The position numbers and the translations under genes were made by a program. The notes under the pieces were generated by a model. The model searched no databases, had not been told where the DNA came from, and saw nothing but the letters and a program-made list of their open reading frames with translations. Shown piece after piece: positions 52,229 to 62,895 of a stretch of 64,000 bases of DNA; within the stretch, counting starts at the first letter, position 1; the number at the start of each line of letters is the position of its first letter. Source of the DNA: a bacterium (lineage in GTDB: Bacteria > Pseudomonadota > Alphaproteobacteria > Micavibrionales > UBA2020); the NCBI GenBank assembly GCA_029945425.1, contig JAQSDV010000002.1, forward strand, positions 582,567-646,566, read 5' to 3'.

Positions 52229-53892
52229 TTCTTTTTCTTTCCCTTTTTAGGCTTGGGCGTTTCTTCCGTTTTTTCCGGTTCCTTAACGGGCTCCGCTTCG
52301 GCGGGCGTCGCTTCGGGTTCCGTAGTTACGGCAGGCTGCTCTTCGGCAGTTTTTACAGCTTCTTCCGCTTTTTTCTCGGCAGCGGCAGGGGCTTTCGCCT
52401 CCAGGAATGCCTGACGCGCAGGTGCGACGCGCTCGATTACTTTCGCGAGCGCTGGCGCCATGGGTGCGGTGAAGCTGGACGGATAAATGCCCATCCAGAA
52501 CACAAGGCCGATCATGGGCAGAAAAATCGCCACCTCGCGGCCGTCGACATCCTTCATCGCCTTCACGTCGGATTTCGTCAACTCGCCGAACACAACACGT
52601 TTGTAAAGGTAGAGCATGTAGGCAGCGCCCAACACCACGCCAGTCGCGGCAAGCGCCGTGACGGTCGTGCTGACCTGATACGCGCCCATCAGAACGAGGA
52701 ATTCGCCGATGAACCCGCTGGTGCCCGGCAGACCGACGGAGGCCAGCATGAACACCATGAAAATCGTCGCGTATTTCGGCATGTTCTTGATCAGGCCGCC
52801 GTAACGCGCAATTTCGCGCGTGTGCAGGCGGTCATAGATCACGCCGACACAAAGGAACAGCGCAGCTGACACCACACCGTGCGACAGCATCTGGAACATT
52901 GCGCCGTCGAACCCGTTCTGGTTCATGGCGAAAATACCGATGGTGACAAAACCCATATGCGCGACGGATGAATAGGCAATCAGCTTCTTCATGTCTTCCT
53001 GCGCCAGCGCGACCAGAGAGGTGTAGATGACCGCGATCACGCTGAAGCCGAAAATCCACGGCGCGTAATACACAGAAGCATCCGGGAATACCGGCAGCGA
53101 CAGCCGCAGGAAACCGTAACCGCCCATTTTCAGCAGCACGCCCGCCAGAATGACGGAACCCGCCGTCGGTGCTTCGACGTGCGCGTCAGGCAACCATGTA
53201 TGCACCGGCCACATCGGCACCTTCACGGCGAAAGATGCGAGGAAGGCAAGCCAGAGCCATTTCTGTACGTTGGCAGGAATGGTCAGGTTGGACAGTTCCG
53301 GAATATCCGTGGTGCCGTAGGTGTTATAGAGGTAAAGGATCGCGAGCAGCATCAGCACCGATCCGAGCAGTGTGTAGAGGAAGAACTTGAACGCCGAATA
53401 AACGCGACGCTTGCCGCCCCAGACGCCGATGATGACGAACATCGGGATCAGCACGCCTTCGAAGAAGATATAGAACAGCATCAGGTCGATGGCGCAGAAC
53501 ATGCCGAGCATCATGGTTTCCAGCAGCAGGAAGGAAATCATGTATTCCTTCACGCGATGCTCGATCGAATCCCAGCTGGCGAGTATGCAGATCGGCGTCA
53601 GGAAGGTGGATAGCAGCACGAAGAAGATCGAGATGCCGTCGACGCCGAGCTTGTAATTGATGTTCAGACCCGGCAGCCAAGGGAGTTTTTCGACGAATTG
53701 CAGTTCCGCCGATGTGCCGTCGAAACCCATGTACATATATATAGACAGGCCAAAGGTGAACAGCGAGGTCAGTAGCGCGGTGTTACGCGCATTCCGCGCA
53801 ACCGTTTCAGCATCACCGCGCACGAAGAGCAGGAACAGCACACCTGCGAGCGGCAGGAAGACAAGCAGGGAAAGAATGGGGAAGGTAATCAT
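52225..53892 (-). CDS. nuoM: NADH-quinone oxidoreductase subunit M with charged tail
   Basis: Antiporter-like subunit of complex I, 14 helices in residues about 1-495 (EGVLIPMFVIIGVWGG, KKLIAYSSVAHMGFVTIG and FLASFAVKVPMWPVHTWLPD are the family hallmarks). Residues about 497-555 are a low-complexity Ala/Glu/Lys/Pro tail ending in GKKKK, absent from usual NuoM of about 500 residues. The tail would face the cytoplasm if topology is normal. It is followed by nuoN with a four-base overlap. Confidence 0.96.
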   Translation of the reverse strand: MITFPILSLLVFLPLAGVLFLLFVRGDAETVARNARNTALLTSLFTFGLSIYMYMGFDGTSAELQFVEKLPWLPGLNINYKLGVDGISIFFVLLSTFLTPICILASWDSIEHRVKEYMISFLLLETMMLGMFCAIDLMLFYIFFEGVLIPMFVIIGVWGGKRRVYSAFKFFLYTLLGSVLMLLAILYLYNTYGTTDIPELSNLTIPANVQKWLWLAFLASFAVKVPMWPVHTWLPDAHVEAPTAGSVILAGVLLKMGGYGFLRLSLPVFPDASVYYAPWIFGFSVIAVIYTSLVALAQEDMKKLIAYSSVAHMGFVTIGIFAMNQNGFDGAMFQMLSHGVVSAALFLCVGVIYDRLHTREIARYGGLIKNMPKYATIFMVFMLASVGLPGTSGFIGEFLVLMGAYQVSTTVTALAATGVVLGAAYMLYLYKRVVFGELTKSDVKAMKDVDGREVAIFLPMIGLVFWMGIYPSSFTAPMAPALAKVIERVAPARQAFLEAKAPAAAEKKAEEAVKTAEEQPAVTTEPEATPAEAEPVKEPEKTEETPKPKKGKKKK

Positions 53893-53895
53893 CGG

Positions 53896-55848
53896 TTAGA
53901 ACCCCTGCCTGTGAGCATAGAAGACATAAGCTGTTATGATCGCGACCACGCCGATAATCATGGCGAAGGCGTAATGGAAGATGTATCCGCTTTGCAAACC
54001 GTGCGCCTTGTCGGCACCCGATTTAACCGTTGCCGCGATCCCGTCGGGACCGAAGCCGTCGATAATCGCGCCGTCGCCCGTTTTCCACAGCTTGTTGCCG
54101 AGGAAGAAGGACGGCATGACCGCGATACGGTCATACAGTTCATCGAAATACCATTTGCGGAAGAAGAAGTTGTGGATGCCGCTGAACATGCCCGCCATCA
54201 TCGCAGGCATATGGCGCTTGCGGACGTAGAACAGGAAGGCCAGCAGAATACCCGCGATGCCAACGGCTGTCGGCAGCAGCTTTGCCCATTCTGGGATATG
54301 GTGGATACGTTCCAGCACGTCGTTCTCCTCAAGCACGAAGATCGAGTTACCCCAGAAACTGCCGCGGGAGTCGCCGACGAAGAAGACGGTCAATGCGCCA
54401 GCCGCAACCGCGCCAAATGCAAGGAACGCGAGCGGGATCGTCATGATCTTGGGCGATTCATGGACATGCGCCATGACTTTTTCATCAGAGCGCGGCGTGC
54501 CATGGAAGGTCATGAAAATCAGGCGCCACGAATAGAACGCCGTCAGGAATGCCGCCGTAATACCGCACCAATAAGCGAACAGCCCGACATTGCTATGTGC
54601 TGCGAAGTTCGCCTCGAGGATGGTGTCTTTCGAGAAGAAACCGGCGAAGGGAGGAATACCCGCGAGCGCAAGGCTGCCGATCCACATCACCGAATAGGTG
54701 AACGGGATCAGTTTATAGATGCCGCCCATGCGGCGCATATCTTGTTCATCCGACATCGCATGGATAACCGAACCCGCGCCCAAGAACAGCAACGCCTTGA
54801 AAAAAGCGTGCGTGAACAGGTGGAACATCGCAGCACTATATGCGGAAACACCGGCCGCGAAGAACATGTAGCCCAGCTGGCTCATGGTCGAATAAGCGAT
54901 CACGCGCTTGATGTCGAATTGGGTGATGGCGATGGTCGCGGCGACCAGCGCGGTCAGCGCGCCAACAACCGTAATGAACTCGCGCGCCAGGGGCGCATAT
55001 TCGTAAATCGGGGACATGCGGGCGACTAGGAATACCCCTGCGGTCACCATCGTGGCGGCATGGATGAGCGCGGAGACAGGCGTCGGGCCCTCCATCGCGT
55101 CGGGCAACCATGTATGGAGGCCCAACTGCGCGGATTTACCCATCGCGCCGATGAACAGAAGGAAGCCGATCAGCGTCACAGCGTTGAATTGCTGGCCGAG
55201 GAATTCGACGACGATATCCTTGCTTGCCGGAACAGCGGCAAAGACCTTGTCGAAATCGAGCGAGCCAAAAACCATGAATACAGCGAAGATACCGAGCGCG
55301 AGGCCGAAATCGCCGATGCGGTTGACGACGAAAGCCTTGATCGCGGCGCGGTTCGCGCTGTCTTTGTGGTGCCAGAAGCCGATCAGCAGGTAAGACGCAA
55401 CCCCCACCCCTTCCCAGCCGAAGAACAGCTGGACGAAGTTGGCAGCAGTCACCAGCATCAGCATCGCAAAGGTAAACAGGCTGAGATAGCACTGGAACAG
55501 CGCCCGGCGCTTGTCATGATGCATATAGCCGACCGAATAAACGTGAACGGCGCAGGATACGAAATTGACCACCAGCACCATCGTCGCCGACAACTGGTCG
55601 AATTTCAGCGACCAGTTCAGGTTCAACGTTCCGGATGAAATCCAGTTAAACAGCACAATCGTGCTCGGCGCCATCGTGGCCGCGAAATTGATCTGGTAAA
55701 ACAGCGTGGCCGAGATGATGGCAGCCAGAACCATTAACCCGCAAGTAAGAACCTGCGCGGGGCCGTGGCCTTCTTCATCATCTTTCCAGGCAAACAGCGC
55801 GGCGGCGAGGCAGCCGATCAGCGGCGCGAATACTGCTATGAATTCCAT
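53896..55848 (-). CDS. nuoL: NADH-quinone oxidoreductase subunit L
   Basis: Largest membrane subunit of complex I, 650 residues, 14 core helices and a long C-terminal lateral helix plus anchor. FFGWEGVGVASYLLIGFWHH, KSAQLGLHTWLPDAMEGPTP, IKRVIAYSTMSQLGYMFFA and LFTHAFFKALLFLGAGSVIH contain the proton-path residues. It begins six bases after nuoK. Confidence 0.97.
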   Translation of the reverse strand: MEFIAVFAPLIGCLAAALFAWKDDEEGHGPAQVLTCGLMVLAAIISATLFYQINFAATMAPSTIVLFNWISSGTLNLNWSLKFDQLSATMVLVVNFVSCAVHVYSVGYMHHDKRRALFQCYLSLFTFAMLMLVTAANFVQLFFGWEGVGVASYLLIGFWHHKDSANRAAIKAFVVNRIGDFGLALGIFAVFMVFGSLDFDKVFAAVPASKDIVVEFLGQQFNAVTLIGFLLFIGAMGKSAQLGLHTWLPDAMEGPTPVSALIHAATMVTAGVFLVARMSPIYEYAPLAREFITVVGALTALVAATIAITQFDIKRVIAYSTMSQLGYMFFAAGVSAYSAAMFHLFTHAFFKALLFLGAGSVIHAMSDEQDMRRMGGIYKLIPFTYSVMWIGSLALAGIPPFAGFFSKDTILEANFAAHSNVGLFAYWCGITAAFLTAFYSWRLIFMTFHGTPRSDEKVMAHVHESPKIMTIPLAFLAFGAVAAGALTVFFVGDSRGSFWGNSIFVLEENDVLERIHHIPEWAKLLPTAVGIAGILLAFLFYVRKRHMPAMMAGMFSGIHNFFFRKWYFDELYDRIAVMPSFFLGNKLWKTGDGAIIDGFGPDGIAATVKSGADKAHGLQSGYIFHYAFAMIIGVVAIITAYVFYAHRQGF

Positions 55849-55853
55849 GGAAA

Positions 55854-56168
55854 TTATCCCTTCAGCGCGCTGATGTCTTCAACCGCAATCGATGCTTTGT
55901 TGCGGAAGAATACGACGAGGATGGCAAGGCCGATGGCGGCTTCGGCAGCCGCTACGGTCAGAATGAACATCGAGAAGACCTGACCCGTCAGGTCATGCAA
56001 ATGAACCGAAAACGCGACAAGGTTAATGCTGACAGACAGCAGGATCAATTCGATCGACATCAGGATGATGATGACGTTCCGGCGGTTCAGGAAGATGCCG
56101 AAGACGCCCAGCGTGAACAGAATGCCCGATACGATCAGGAAGTTGTGGATACCAATGACTGTTGGCAT
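55854..56168 (-). CDS. nuoK: NADH-quinone oxidoreductase subunit K
   Basis: A 104-residue subunit with three helices, carrying the two membrane Glu residues of the family in [18 protein letters not shown] and [14 protein letters not shown]. It starts one base after nuoJ's stop. Its length matches NuoK. Confidence 0.97.
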   Translation of the reverse strand: MPTVIGIHNFLIVSGILFTLGVFGIFLNRRNVIIILMSIELILLSVSINLVAFSVHLHDLTGQVFSMFILTVAAAEAAIGLAILVVFFRNKASIAVEDISALKG

Positions 56169-56169
56169 A

Positions 56170-56778
56170 TCAGGATACTCCCGTACCGGATTGGATTTTT
56201 TCTATTTTCAGCACGGCCTTCGGATCACGGGCGATCTGGCTTGCGATATTCTGGCGGCGGACACCTGTACGGGTGCGCAGCGTCAGGGTGATCGCGCCAA
56301 TCATGGAGACGAGCAGGATCAATCCGGAAATCTGGAACAGGTACACATATTCGGTATACAGCAGATAGCCGAGCGCATGCGTATTGGTCACGTCCGCAGG
56401 AATCGGGGCAAAGGCACCAAGGTCCGCGTTTTTCGCGCTGTGCCAGTTCAGGTACATCCATGCGAATTCAACGACGAGGATCAGACCTACAAGCGCACCG
56501 ACCGGCGCGTGTTTCCACATCCCTTCCCGCATCTGCGCGAAGTTGATGTCGAGCATCATGACGACGAAAAGGAACAGCACCGCGACCGCACCCACATAGA
56601 CGATCACCATGATCATGGCGATGAATTCAGCGCCCAGCATCACGAACAGGCCGGCCGCGTTAAAGAACGCCAAGATCAGGAACAGCACCGAATGCACGGG
56701 GTTCCTGGCCGATATGACCATGACTCCGCTGGCGAGCAGCACGGCGGAGAATGCGTAAAAGAAAAATGCCTCGATCAT
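56170..56778 (-). CDS. nuoJ: NADH-quinone oxidoreductase subunit J
   Basis: A 202-residue membrane subunit with five helices. The true start is ATG at 56778 ([14 protein letters not shown]), with AAGGA 8 bases upstream; the open frame runs 54 codons further back through nuoI's end. [19 protein letters not shown] is the family hallmark with the pi-bulge helix. It lies between nuoI and nuoK. Confidence 0.96.
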   Translation of the reverse strand: MIEAFFFYAFSAVLLASGVMVISARNPVHSVLFLILAFFNAAGLFVMLGAEFIAMIMVIVYVGAVAVLFLFVVMMLDINFAQMREGMWKHAPVGALVGLILVVEFAWMYLNWHSAKNADLGAFAPIPADVTNTHALGYLLYTEYVYLFQISGLILLVSMIGAITLTLRTRTGVRRQNIASQIARDPKAVLKIEKIQSGTGVS

Positions 56779-56794
56779 CTCTCGGTTCCTTGTC

Positions 56795-57283
56795 TTATCT
56801 ATAAGGCGCGTCGGCCTCGATATTCGCGGCAAGCTGCGCTTCCCAGCGGTCGCCATTCGCCAGCAGCTTTTCCTTGTTGTAGTAAAGCTCCTCGCGGGTT
56901 TCCGTCGCGTATTCGAAATTGGGGCCTTCGACGATCGCATCCACGGGGCATGCCTCCTGGCACAGTCCGCAATAAATGCATTTCGTCATGTCGATGTCAT
57001 AGCGCGTGGTGCGGCGGCTGCCATCGTCGCGTGGTTCAGCCTCGATCGTGATCGCGAGCGCAGGGCAGATTGCCTCACACAATTTGCAGGCGATGCAGCG
57101 TTCCTCCCCGTTCGGATAGCGGCGCAGCGCATGTTCGCCACGGAAGCGCGGGCTGAGCGGACCTTTTTCAAAGGGGTAGTTCAGCGTCACCTTCGGACGG
57201 AAAATGTAGCTGAAGGTCAGCGCGAAGCCCTTCACAATTTCGGCCAGCAGGAAGGAATTCGCTGTCTTGGAAATAAACGACAT
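56795..57283 (-). CDS. nuoI: NADH-quinone oxidoreductase subunit I
   Basis: Iron-sulfur subunit of 162 residues that carries clusters N6a and N6b. The two 4Fe-4S motifs are complete: Cys63, 66, 69 and Cys73 ([12 protein letters not shown]) and Cys102, 105, 108 and 112 ([12 protein letters not shown]). It shares one base with nuoH's stop (TAATG). Confidence 0.98.
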   Translation of the reverse strand: MSFISKTANSFLLAEIVKGFALTFSYIFRPKVTLNYPFEKGPLSPRFRGEHALRRYPNGEERCIACKLCEAICPALAITIEAEPRDDGSRRTTRYDIDMTKCIYCGLCQEACPVDAIVEGPNFEYATETREELYYNKEKLLANGDRWEAQLAANIEADAPYR

Positions 57284-58503
57284 TATTCTTTCTCCTCCGC
57301 CTTCGGCGCTTCTTCGGTGGCAGCGGGTGCGGCCTCCGGCGCGGCGGTTTCGGTCGTCACAGTTTCAGCGGGTACAGTTTCGGATTCCGCAGGGGCGCTG
57401 ATGGCAGTAGGTGCGGTGGCAGCAAGAGCAGAATTTTCCATGCCCGGCAGCGCCTTGTTATACAGCAGCACGCCCGCGATCAGCACGACCCACAGCAGCG
57501 TGAAGGGCAGGAAGATTTTCCAGCCCAGACGCATCAGCTGGTCGTAACGGAAACGCGGCAGCGTCGCGCGTGTCCAGATGAACACGAACAGCACAAACGA
57601 TACCTTGAGCGCGAACCAGATAAAGCCGGGAATGACGCTCAGGAATTCGATGTCGAACGGCGGATGCCAGCCGCCGAGGAACAGCACGGTGGTCATCCCG
57701 CTCATCAGGATCATGTTCATGTATTCGCCGAGGAAGAACAGGGCGAAGGTCATGGACGAATATTCGACGTTATAACCGCCGACCAGTTCCGACTCGCCTT
57801 CCGGCAAGTCAAACGGTGCGCGGTTGGTTTCGGCCAGTGCCGAAATGACGAAAATAACAAACATCGGGAACAGCAGCAGCGTCACCCAGAACGAACGCTC
57901 CGCATTGACAAGCGTAGTCAGGTTCAGCGAACCGGTCGTCAGCAGTACCGCCACGATGACGAAACCCATGGAAACTTCGTAAGAAACCATCTGCGCCGCG
58001 GAGCGAAGGCCACCAAGGAACGCATAGCGGGAGTTCGACGCCCAGCCGGCCATCAGGATGCCGTAAACGCCCAGCGACGAAATGGCGAATAGGTACAGCA
58101 CGCCCACGTTAATATCGGCAATCACCCAGCCCGCATTCACGGGAATGACCGCCCAAGCCACAAGGCTGAGCATAAAGGTCAGCATCGGCGCCATCACGAA
58201 AACGCCGCGGTTCGCGCCGGATGGTATGATCGTTTCCTTGCCGAGCAGTTTCAAACCATCGGCGATCGGCTGCAGCAGGCCGAAGGGGCCGACCATCATC
58301 GGGCCTTGGCGCATTTGCATCACGGCCAGAATTTTACGTTCCGCATAGGTCAGGTACGCCATCGCGATAATCAGCGGGCCGACGAAAGACAATATCCAAA
58401 GGGTAATATTCGCAACCGGCTGCACATAGGCGATGCAGAACTCGGCTTTGCAAATTGTCTGCGTCCAGACATCGGTTTTGAAAACGCTGAAAAGATTATC
58501 CAT
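57283..58503 (-). CDS. nuoH: NADH-quinone oxidoreductase subunit H with Ala/Glu tail
   Basis: Quinone-site membrane subunit with eight helices. [39 protein letters not shown] (then MVSYE) and [19 protein letters not shown] are the family hallmarks. The usual length is about 330-350; this one has 406 residues because residues about 355-406 are a low-complexity Ala/Glu/Pro/Thr tail. It overlaps nuoG by eight bases. Confidence 0.97.
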   Translation of the reverse strand: MDNLFSVFKTDVWTQTICKAEFCIAYVQPVANITLWILSFVGPLIIAMAYLTYAERKILAVMQMRQGPMMVGPFGLLQPIADGLKLLGKETIIPSGANRGVFVMAPMLTFMLSLVAWAVIPVNAGWVIADINVGVLYLFAISSLGVYGILMAGWASNSRYAFLGGLRSAAQMVSYEVSMGFVIVAVLLTTGSLNLTTLVNAERSFWVTLLLFPMFVIFVISALAETNRAPFDLPEGESELVGGYNVEYSSMTFALFFLGEYMNMILMSGMTTVLFLGGWHPPFDIEFLSVIPGFIWFALKVSFVLFVFIWTRATLPRFRYDQLMRLGWKIFLPFTLLWVVLIAGVLLYNKALPGMENSALAATAPTAISAPAESETVPAETVTTETAAPEAAPAATEEAPKAEEKE

Positions 58504-60532
58504 GGGTGCCCGTCTTTTCTTTAGTGCCGTTCAGGAACGCCTCGGTGCATTCTTCCATCACGCGGGACGCGCGGGAAATGACGTCGGTCATGTAGAAATT
58601 GCCGACCACGAGCGAGAACGGTGCAGCGTCATGCTTGCCGTCCTTGCCGAAGGGTTTCCATTCCGCCGGTTGCACGGTGTCGATATTGGCGAAAACGGGG
58701 TTCGCCTTCGCCATGCGCGTGCGCAGTTGCGCGATATCATCGTAAGGCAGTGTTTTGCCAAGCGCTTCGGACAGCGCGCGGATAATTTTCCAGTCTTCGC
58801 GTGCTTCGCCGGGCGGGAAGATCGCCTGTTTCGCCTGTTGCGCGCGGCCCTCGACGTTGACGTAGGTCGCGTTTTTCTCGGTATATGCAGAACCGGGCAG
58901 GATCACATCGGCGCGGGCGGCTGCCGCATCGCCATGGTGGCCCTGATAAATCACAAAGGTGTTTTTGCCGATGCTGGCAACGGGGATTTCATCCGCGCCC
59001 AGCAGGTACAGCACATCGCCCTTCAGCATTTTGTCGAGGTCGCCGCCGACAAAGCCGAGTTCGAGCGCGCCGACGCGGCTTGCCTGCGTCTGCAGCACGT
59101 TGAAGCCGTTCCAGCCGTCCTTGACCATGTTGAATTTCGCGGCGACCGCACGGGCGAGCGCCTGAATTTCCATGCCGTCATCACGGCTGAGCGCGCCCTG
59201 CCCCACGATGATCATCGGGTTTTGTGCTTTGCTCAGGACTTCGGCGAATGCGCCTTTGCCGCTGGCGAGTTCCGCGAGCGTTTCAGGACCTGCACCAAGG
59301 AATTTGGCAGGATAGTTCAAATCAACCTGCTGGCCGATCACGCCGATCTTGATGTGTTTGGCGAGCCATGTTTTGCGGATGCGCGCGTTGACAAGGGCAG
59401 CCTCGTGGCGGGGGTTGGTACCGACGAGCAGAATGACGTCTGCCTTTTCGATACCCGCGATGGTCGTGTTGAAACGCCAGCCGCAAGCCTGCGACACATC
59501 ATACTGCGCGCCGTCCTGACGGCATTCGAGGTTTTTGGAACCGTAAGCGGCCAGCAGATCCTGCAGCGCCGCCATCGTTTCGCAATCCGCAAGGTCACCG
59601 GCAATCGCGCCGAGTTTCTTGCCGTCCACGCCGGACATTTTTTCAGCGATCGCGGCGAAAGCCTGATTCCACGAAGCGGGTTCCAGCTTGCCGTTCACGC
59701 GCACATAGGGGCGGTCGAGGCGCTGGTTTTTCAGGCCGTCGATAGCGAAACGCGCCTTGTCGGAAATCCATTCCTCGTTCACGCCTTCATGCAGGCGGGG
59801 CAGCACGCGCAATACAGCGCCGCCGCGGGTATCGATGCGGATGTTCGATCCGACCGCGTCCGATACGTCGATGCTCTCGACTTTGCGGAGTTCCCACGGG
59901 CGGGCGGTGAATTCATAGGGCTTCGAGGTCAGCGCGCCGACGGGGCAGATATCAATGATGTTGCCGGACAGTTCCGACGAAACCATCTGCTGCACATAGG
60001 TGCCGATTTCAAGATGTTCGCCGCGGTTCAGCACGCCCATTTCATCGACGCCTGCGATCTCGTCGCCGAAGCGGACGCAGCGCGTGCAATGGATGCAGCG
60101 GGTCATGGTGGTTTTGATCAGGGGGCCGAGGTCTTTATCCTTCACGGCGCGTTTTTCTTCGCGGTAGCGCGAACGGTCGAAACCAAAAGCAACCGTCTGG
60201 TCCTGCAAATCGCACTCGCCGCCCTGATCGCAGATCGGGCAATCCAGCGGGTGGTTGATCAGCAGCATTTCGATCACGCCCTTGCGCGCCTTTTGCGCTT
60301 GGGGCGAATTCGTATGTACCTTCATGTCTTCCGCGCAGGGCATTGCGCAGGATGCGACAGGTTTCGGCGATTTTTCGACTTCGACAAGGCACATGCGGCA
60401 ATTGGCCGGTACGGACAGCTTGTCGTGATAGCAGAAACGCGGGATTTCGATGCCCAGTTGTTCCGCCGCCTGAATGATGGATGTGCCGGGTTCGACCGTG
60501 ACTTCCATACCGTCGATTGTCAGTTTAGGCAT
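58496..60532 (-). CDS. nuoG: NADH-quinone oxidoreductase subunit G
   Basis: Large iron-sulfur subunit of the NADH arm. The 2Fe-2S site has Cys34, 45, 48 and 62; the His94-Cys98-Cys101-Cys107 set ([17 protein letters not shown]) binds the next cluster; a third 4Fe-4S set lies at [10 protein letters not shown]. The C-terminal part is a molybdopterin-oxidoreductase-like domain that no longer uses a cofactor. The start at 60532 is preferred over 60538 because AAGGGGG is then spaced about 7 bases. It overlaps the SRPBCC gene by eight bases. Confidence 0.97.
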   Translation of the reverse strand: MPKLTIDGMEVTVEPGTSIIQAAEQLGIEIPRFCYHDKLSVPANCRMCLVEVEKSPKPVASCAMPCAEDMKVHTNSPQAQKARKGVIEMLLINHPLDCPICDQGGECDLQDQTVAFGFDRSRYREEKRAVKDKDLGPLIKTTMTRCIHCTRCVRFGDEIAGVDEMGVLNRGEHLEIGTYVQQMVSSELSGNIIDICPVGALTSKPYEFTARPWELRKVESIDVSDAVGSNIRIDTRGGAVLRVLPRLHEGVNEEWISDKARFAIDGLKNQRLDRPYVRVNGKLEPASWNQAFAAIAEKMSGVDGKKLGAIAGDLADCETMAALQDLLAAYGSKNLECRQDGAQYDVSQACGWRFNTTIAGIEKADVILLVGTNPRHEAALVNARIRKTWLAKHIKIGVIGQQVDLNYPAKFLGAGPETLAELASGKGAFAEVLSKAQNPMIIVGQGALSRDDGMEIQALARAVAAKFNMVKDGWNGFNVLQTQASRVGALELGFVGGDLDKMLKGDVLYLLGADEIPVASIGKNTFVIYQGHHGDAAAARADVILPGSAYTEKNATYVNVEGRAQQAKQAIFPPGEAREDWKIIRALSEALGKTLPYDDIAQLRTRMAKANPVFANIDTVQPAEWKPFGKDGKHDAAPFSLVVGNFYMTDVISRASRVMEECTEAFLNGTKEKTGTHG

Positions 60533-60968
60533 TGGCATCCCCCTTGCCTGCGGTTTGCTCCAGCAGGTTTTTCAAAGCATCCAGATCGCGCTCGACCCAG
60601 CCGATATCTTCCTTGAAGCGGCTGTCAGACATTTTATTGCGGTAGATCGTCAGCGTCACTTCGCAGCCCTTGTTGTTGGGCAGCACGCGCATCGGCACGT
60701 ACACCTTGTTCCGGCCCATCGTGACCGTGTGGTCGAGGATGCCGAAGGTATTTTTCTTGGTGAATTCGATTTTGGCGGGACCTTGGGTCGTCTTTGCAAC
60801 CCAGCCGCCATTTTTCTTGTTGATCTCGGTGCAGAGGCCGCTTGCCCATTGCGGAAAATTCGCAGGGGCGGAGAGGAATTTATAGACCTTTTCCACAGGA
60901 CACGAAATCGCGACGCTGACCGTGCGCGTTTCATCGAGCTTCGTCACTTTTTTGGCGGGCTTTTTCAT
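60525..60968 (-). CDS. SRPBCC (START-like) domain protein inside the nuo operon
   Basis: A 147-residue protein with a basic N-terminus and a SRPBCC fold: [31 protein letters not shown], then strands [18 protein letters not shown] and a final helix. Such domains bind hydrophobic ligands or aid protein or RNA assembly; a related START-like family is found among assembly factors. It overlaps nuoF's end by four bases and nuoG's start by eight to fourteen, so it is coupled to both. A role in complex I assembly or quinone handling is suggested by location only. It is not one of the 14 standard subunits. Confidence 0.8.
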   Translation of the reverse strand: MKKPAKKVTKLDETRTVSVAISCPVEKVYKFLSAPANFPQWASGLCTEINKKNGGWVAKTTQGPAKIEFTKKNTFGILDHTVTMGRNKVYVPMRVLPNNKGCEVTLTIYRNKMSDSRFKEDIGWVERDLDALKNLLEQTAGKGDANA

Positions 60969-62248
60969 GCTGCGATCTTTTTCCGGTATTCGTGGATACG
61001 GCGTTCCATTTCAGGGCGGAAATGTTTGATGAGGCCTTGAATGGGCCAAGCCGACGCGTCGCCATGCGCGCAGATGGTATGGCCTTCGATTTCCGAGCCG
61101 ATATCGAGGAGCATATCGATTTCTTCGATATTTGCCTCGCCCTTCACCATGCGTTGCATGATGCGGTACATCCAGCCCGTGCCTTCGCGGCAGGGCGTGC
61201 ACTGGCCGCAAGACTCGTGCCAGTAGAAGCGCGCAAGGCGTGCGATTGCGTAAACGATGTCGGTCGATTTATCCATCACGATGACGGCAGCAGTGCCAAG
61301 GCTGGAGTTGACGGAGCGCAGCGAGTCAAAATCCATCAAAACGGTTTCGCACAGGTCTTTGGGCAGCAGGCGCGTCGATGATCCGCCGGGGATCACGGCC
61401 AGCAGATTATCCCAGCCGCCGCGCACACCGCCGCCATGCTTTTCGATCAGTTCCTTGAGCGGGATGCTCATGGCTTCTTCGACGTTGCAGGGGTTATTGA
61501 CGTGGCCGGAAATACAGAACACTTTCGTGCCGCGGTTTTTCTCGTTGCCGATGCTCGCGAACCACGATGCGCCACGGCGCAGGATTTCCGGCACCACGGC
61601 GATGGTTTCAATGTTGTTGACGGTCGTCGGGCAAGCATACAGGCCCGCGCCCGCCGGAAACGGCGGCTTGTTGCGCGGGAAGCCTTTTTTGCCCTCAAGG
61701 CTGTTCAGCAGCGCGGTTTCTTCGCCGCAGATATAGGCCCCTGCCCCGCGATGCAGGTAGATGTCGAAATCCCAGCCGGAACCGCAGGCGTTCTTGCCGA
61801 CCAAGCCCGCGTCATAGGCTTCGTCGATCGCTTTTTGCATCGCCACAGCTTCGTGATAGAACTCGCCGCGTATATATATGTAGCAGGCATGCGCGCCCAT
61901 GGCGAAGGACGCGATCAGCGCGCCCTCGATGATGGTGTGCGGTTCGTGGCGGATGATGTCGCGGTCTTTGCAAGTGCCGGGTTCGGATTCATCGGCATTG
62001 ATGACCAGATAGCTGGGGCGGCCGTCCTTCGACTCTTTGGGCATGAAAGACCATTTCATGCCGGTCGGGAAGCCCGCGCCGCCGCGGCCGCGCAGTTCCG
62101 ATTTTTTCACTTCTTCAATAATCCAGTCGCGGCCTTTGGCGAGCAAATCTTTTGTGCCCGACCAGTTGCCGCGCGCCTGCGACGCTTTCAAATCAGCGCC
62201 GAGCCAGCCGTAAAGGTTCGTGAAGATCCTGTCTTTGTCCTGCAGCAT
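60965..62248 (-). CDS. nuoF: NADH-quinone oxidoreductase subunit F
   Basis: NADH- and FMN-binding subunit, 427 residues. The nucleotide-binding glycine run [13 protein letters not shown], the FMN region [13 protein letters not shown] and the N3 4Fe-4S motif [11 protein letters not shown] are present. It shares one base with nuoE's stop (TAATG). Confidence 0.98.
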   Translation of the reverse strand: MLQDKDRIFTNLYGWLGADLKASQARGNWSGTKDLLAKGRDWIIEEVKKSELRGRGGAGFPTGMKWSFMPKESKDGRPSYLVINADESEPGTCKDRDIIRHEPHTIIEGALIASFAMGAHACYIYIRGEFYHEAVAMQKAIDEAYDAGLVGKNACGSGWDFDIYLHRGAGAYICGEETALLNSLEGKKGFPRNKPPFPAGAGLYACPTTVNNIETIAVVPEILRRGASWFASIGNEKNRGTKVFCISGHVNNPCNVEEAMSIPLKELIEKHGGGVRGGWDNLLAVIPGGSSTRLLPKDLCETVLMDFDSLRSVNSSLGTAAVIVMDKSTDIVYAIARLARFYWHESCGQCTPCREGTGWMYRIMQRMVKGEANIEEIDMLLDIGSEIEGHTICAHGDASAWPIQGLIKHFRPEMERRIHEYRKKIAA

Positions 62249-62895
62249 TACTTCTTCCCCTCGCCTGCGACTTTGTTACCGGTCTTCGTGGCGATATCTG
62301 TCAGGCAGGTCGCGCCCTGCGCGCCAAGCGATGTCAGGCGGCCGGTATGCGAGCCCTTCGGCACCGGCTTGCCCGCTTTCAGTCCGTCCAGCACGGCGAT
62401 CACGTTCTGCGGATTGAGGTCTTCATAGAAATCGTCGCCGTTGCGCTGAATAACCGGCGCGTTGACGCAAGCGCCAAGGCATTCGACTTCGGAAATCGTG
62501 AACATGTTGTCGGGCGTCGTTTCGCCCAGCTTGACGCCGAGATGTTTTTCGCAAGCCTTCACAACGTCGCCCGAGCCAGCCAACCAGCACGGTGTCGTCG
62601 TGCAGAATTGCAGGTGGTGTTTGCCCTTGGGTGCAAGGTTGTACATCGTGTAGAAGGTCGCAACTTCGAACACCTTGATGCGCGGCATATCGAGGAGGCG
62701 CGCGATTTCTTCCATCGCGGCTTCGGGGATCCAGTTGTCGTTCTGCTTTTGCGCGATATCCAGCATCGGCATCACGGCGCTCGCCTGACGGCCCTTCGGA
62801 TATTTTGCGATATGATGTTCGACCAGTTTCATGTTTTCGGGCGAAAACTTGAATTCCTTGGGCTGCTCGAATTTTACTTTTTGTGCGTGTGCCAT
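62248..62895 (-). CDS. nuoE: NADH-quinone oxidoreductase subunit E
   Basis: Thioredoxin-like 2Fe-2S subunit, 215 residues. Cluster ligands are Cys98, Cys103, Cys139 and Cys143 (CTTTPC and CLGAC). The last 40 residues are an extension rich in Gly/Lys/Thr, moderately longer than the E. coli form but common in Alphaproteobacteria. It shares one base with nuoD's stop. Confidence 0.97.
   Translation of the reverse strand: MAHAQKVKFEQPKEFKFSPENMKLVEHHIAKYPKGRQASAVMPMLDIAQKQNDNWIPEAAMEEIARLLDMPRIKVFEVATFYTMYNLAPKGKHHLQFCTTTPCWLAGSGDVVKACEKHLGVKLGETTPDNMFTISEVECLGACVNAPVIQRNGDDFYEDLNPQNVIAVLDGLKAGKPVPKGSHTGRLTSLGAQGATCLTDIATKTGNKVAGEGKK

Noticed and set aside
58433..60616. Long plus-strand open frame of 727 codons
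   Set aside because: It lies antisense to nuoG, whose iron-sulfur motifs are intact. It is Arg/His-rich with no domain or ribosome site, as expected for the complement of a GC-rich gene.
60474..61040. Plus-strand frame over the SRPBCC gene
   Set aside because: The minus-strand frame has the SRPBCC pattern and coupled overlaps with nuoF and nuoG; the plus frame has neither.
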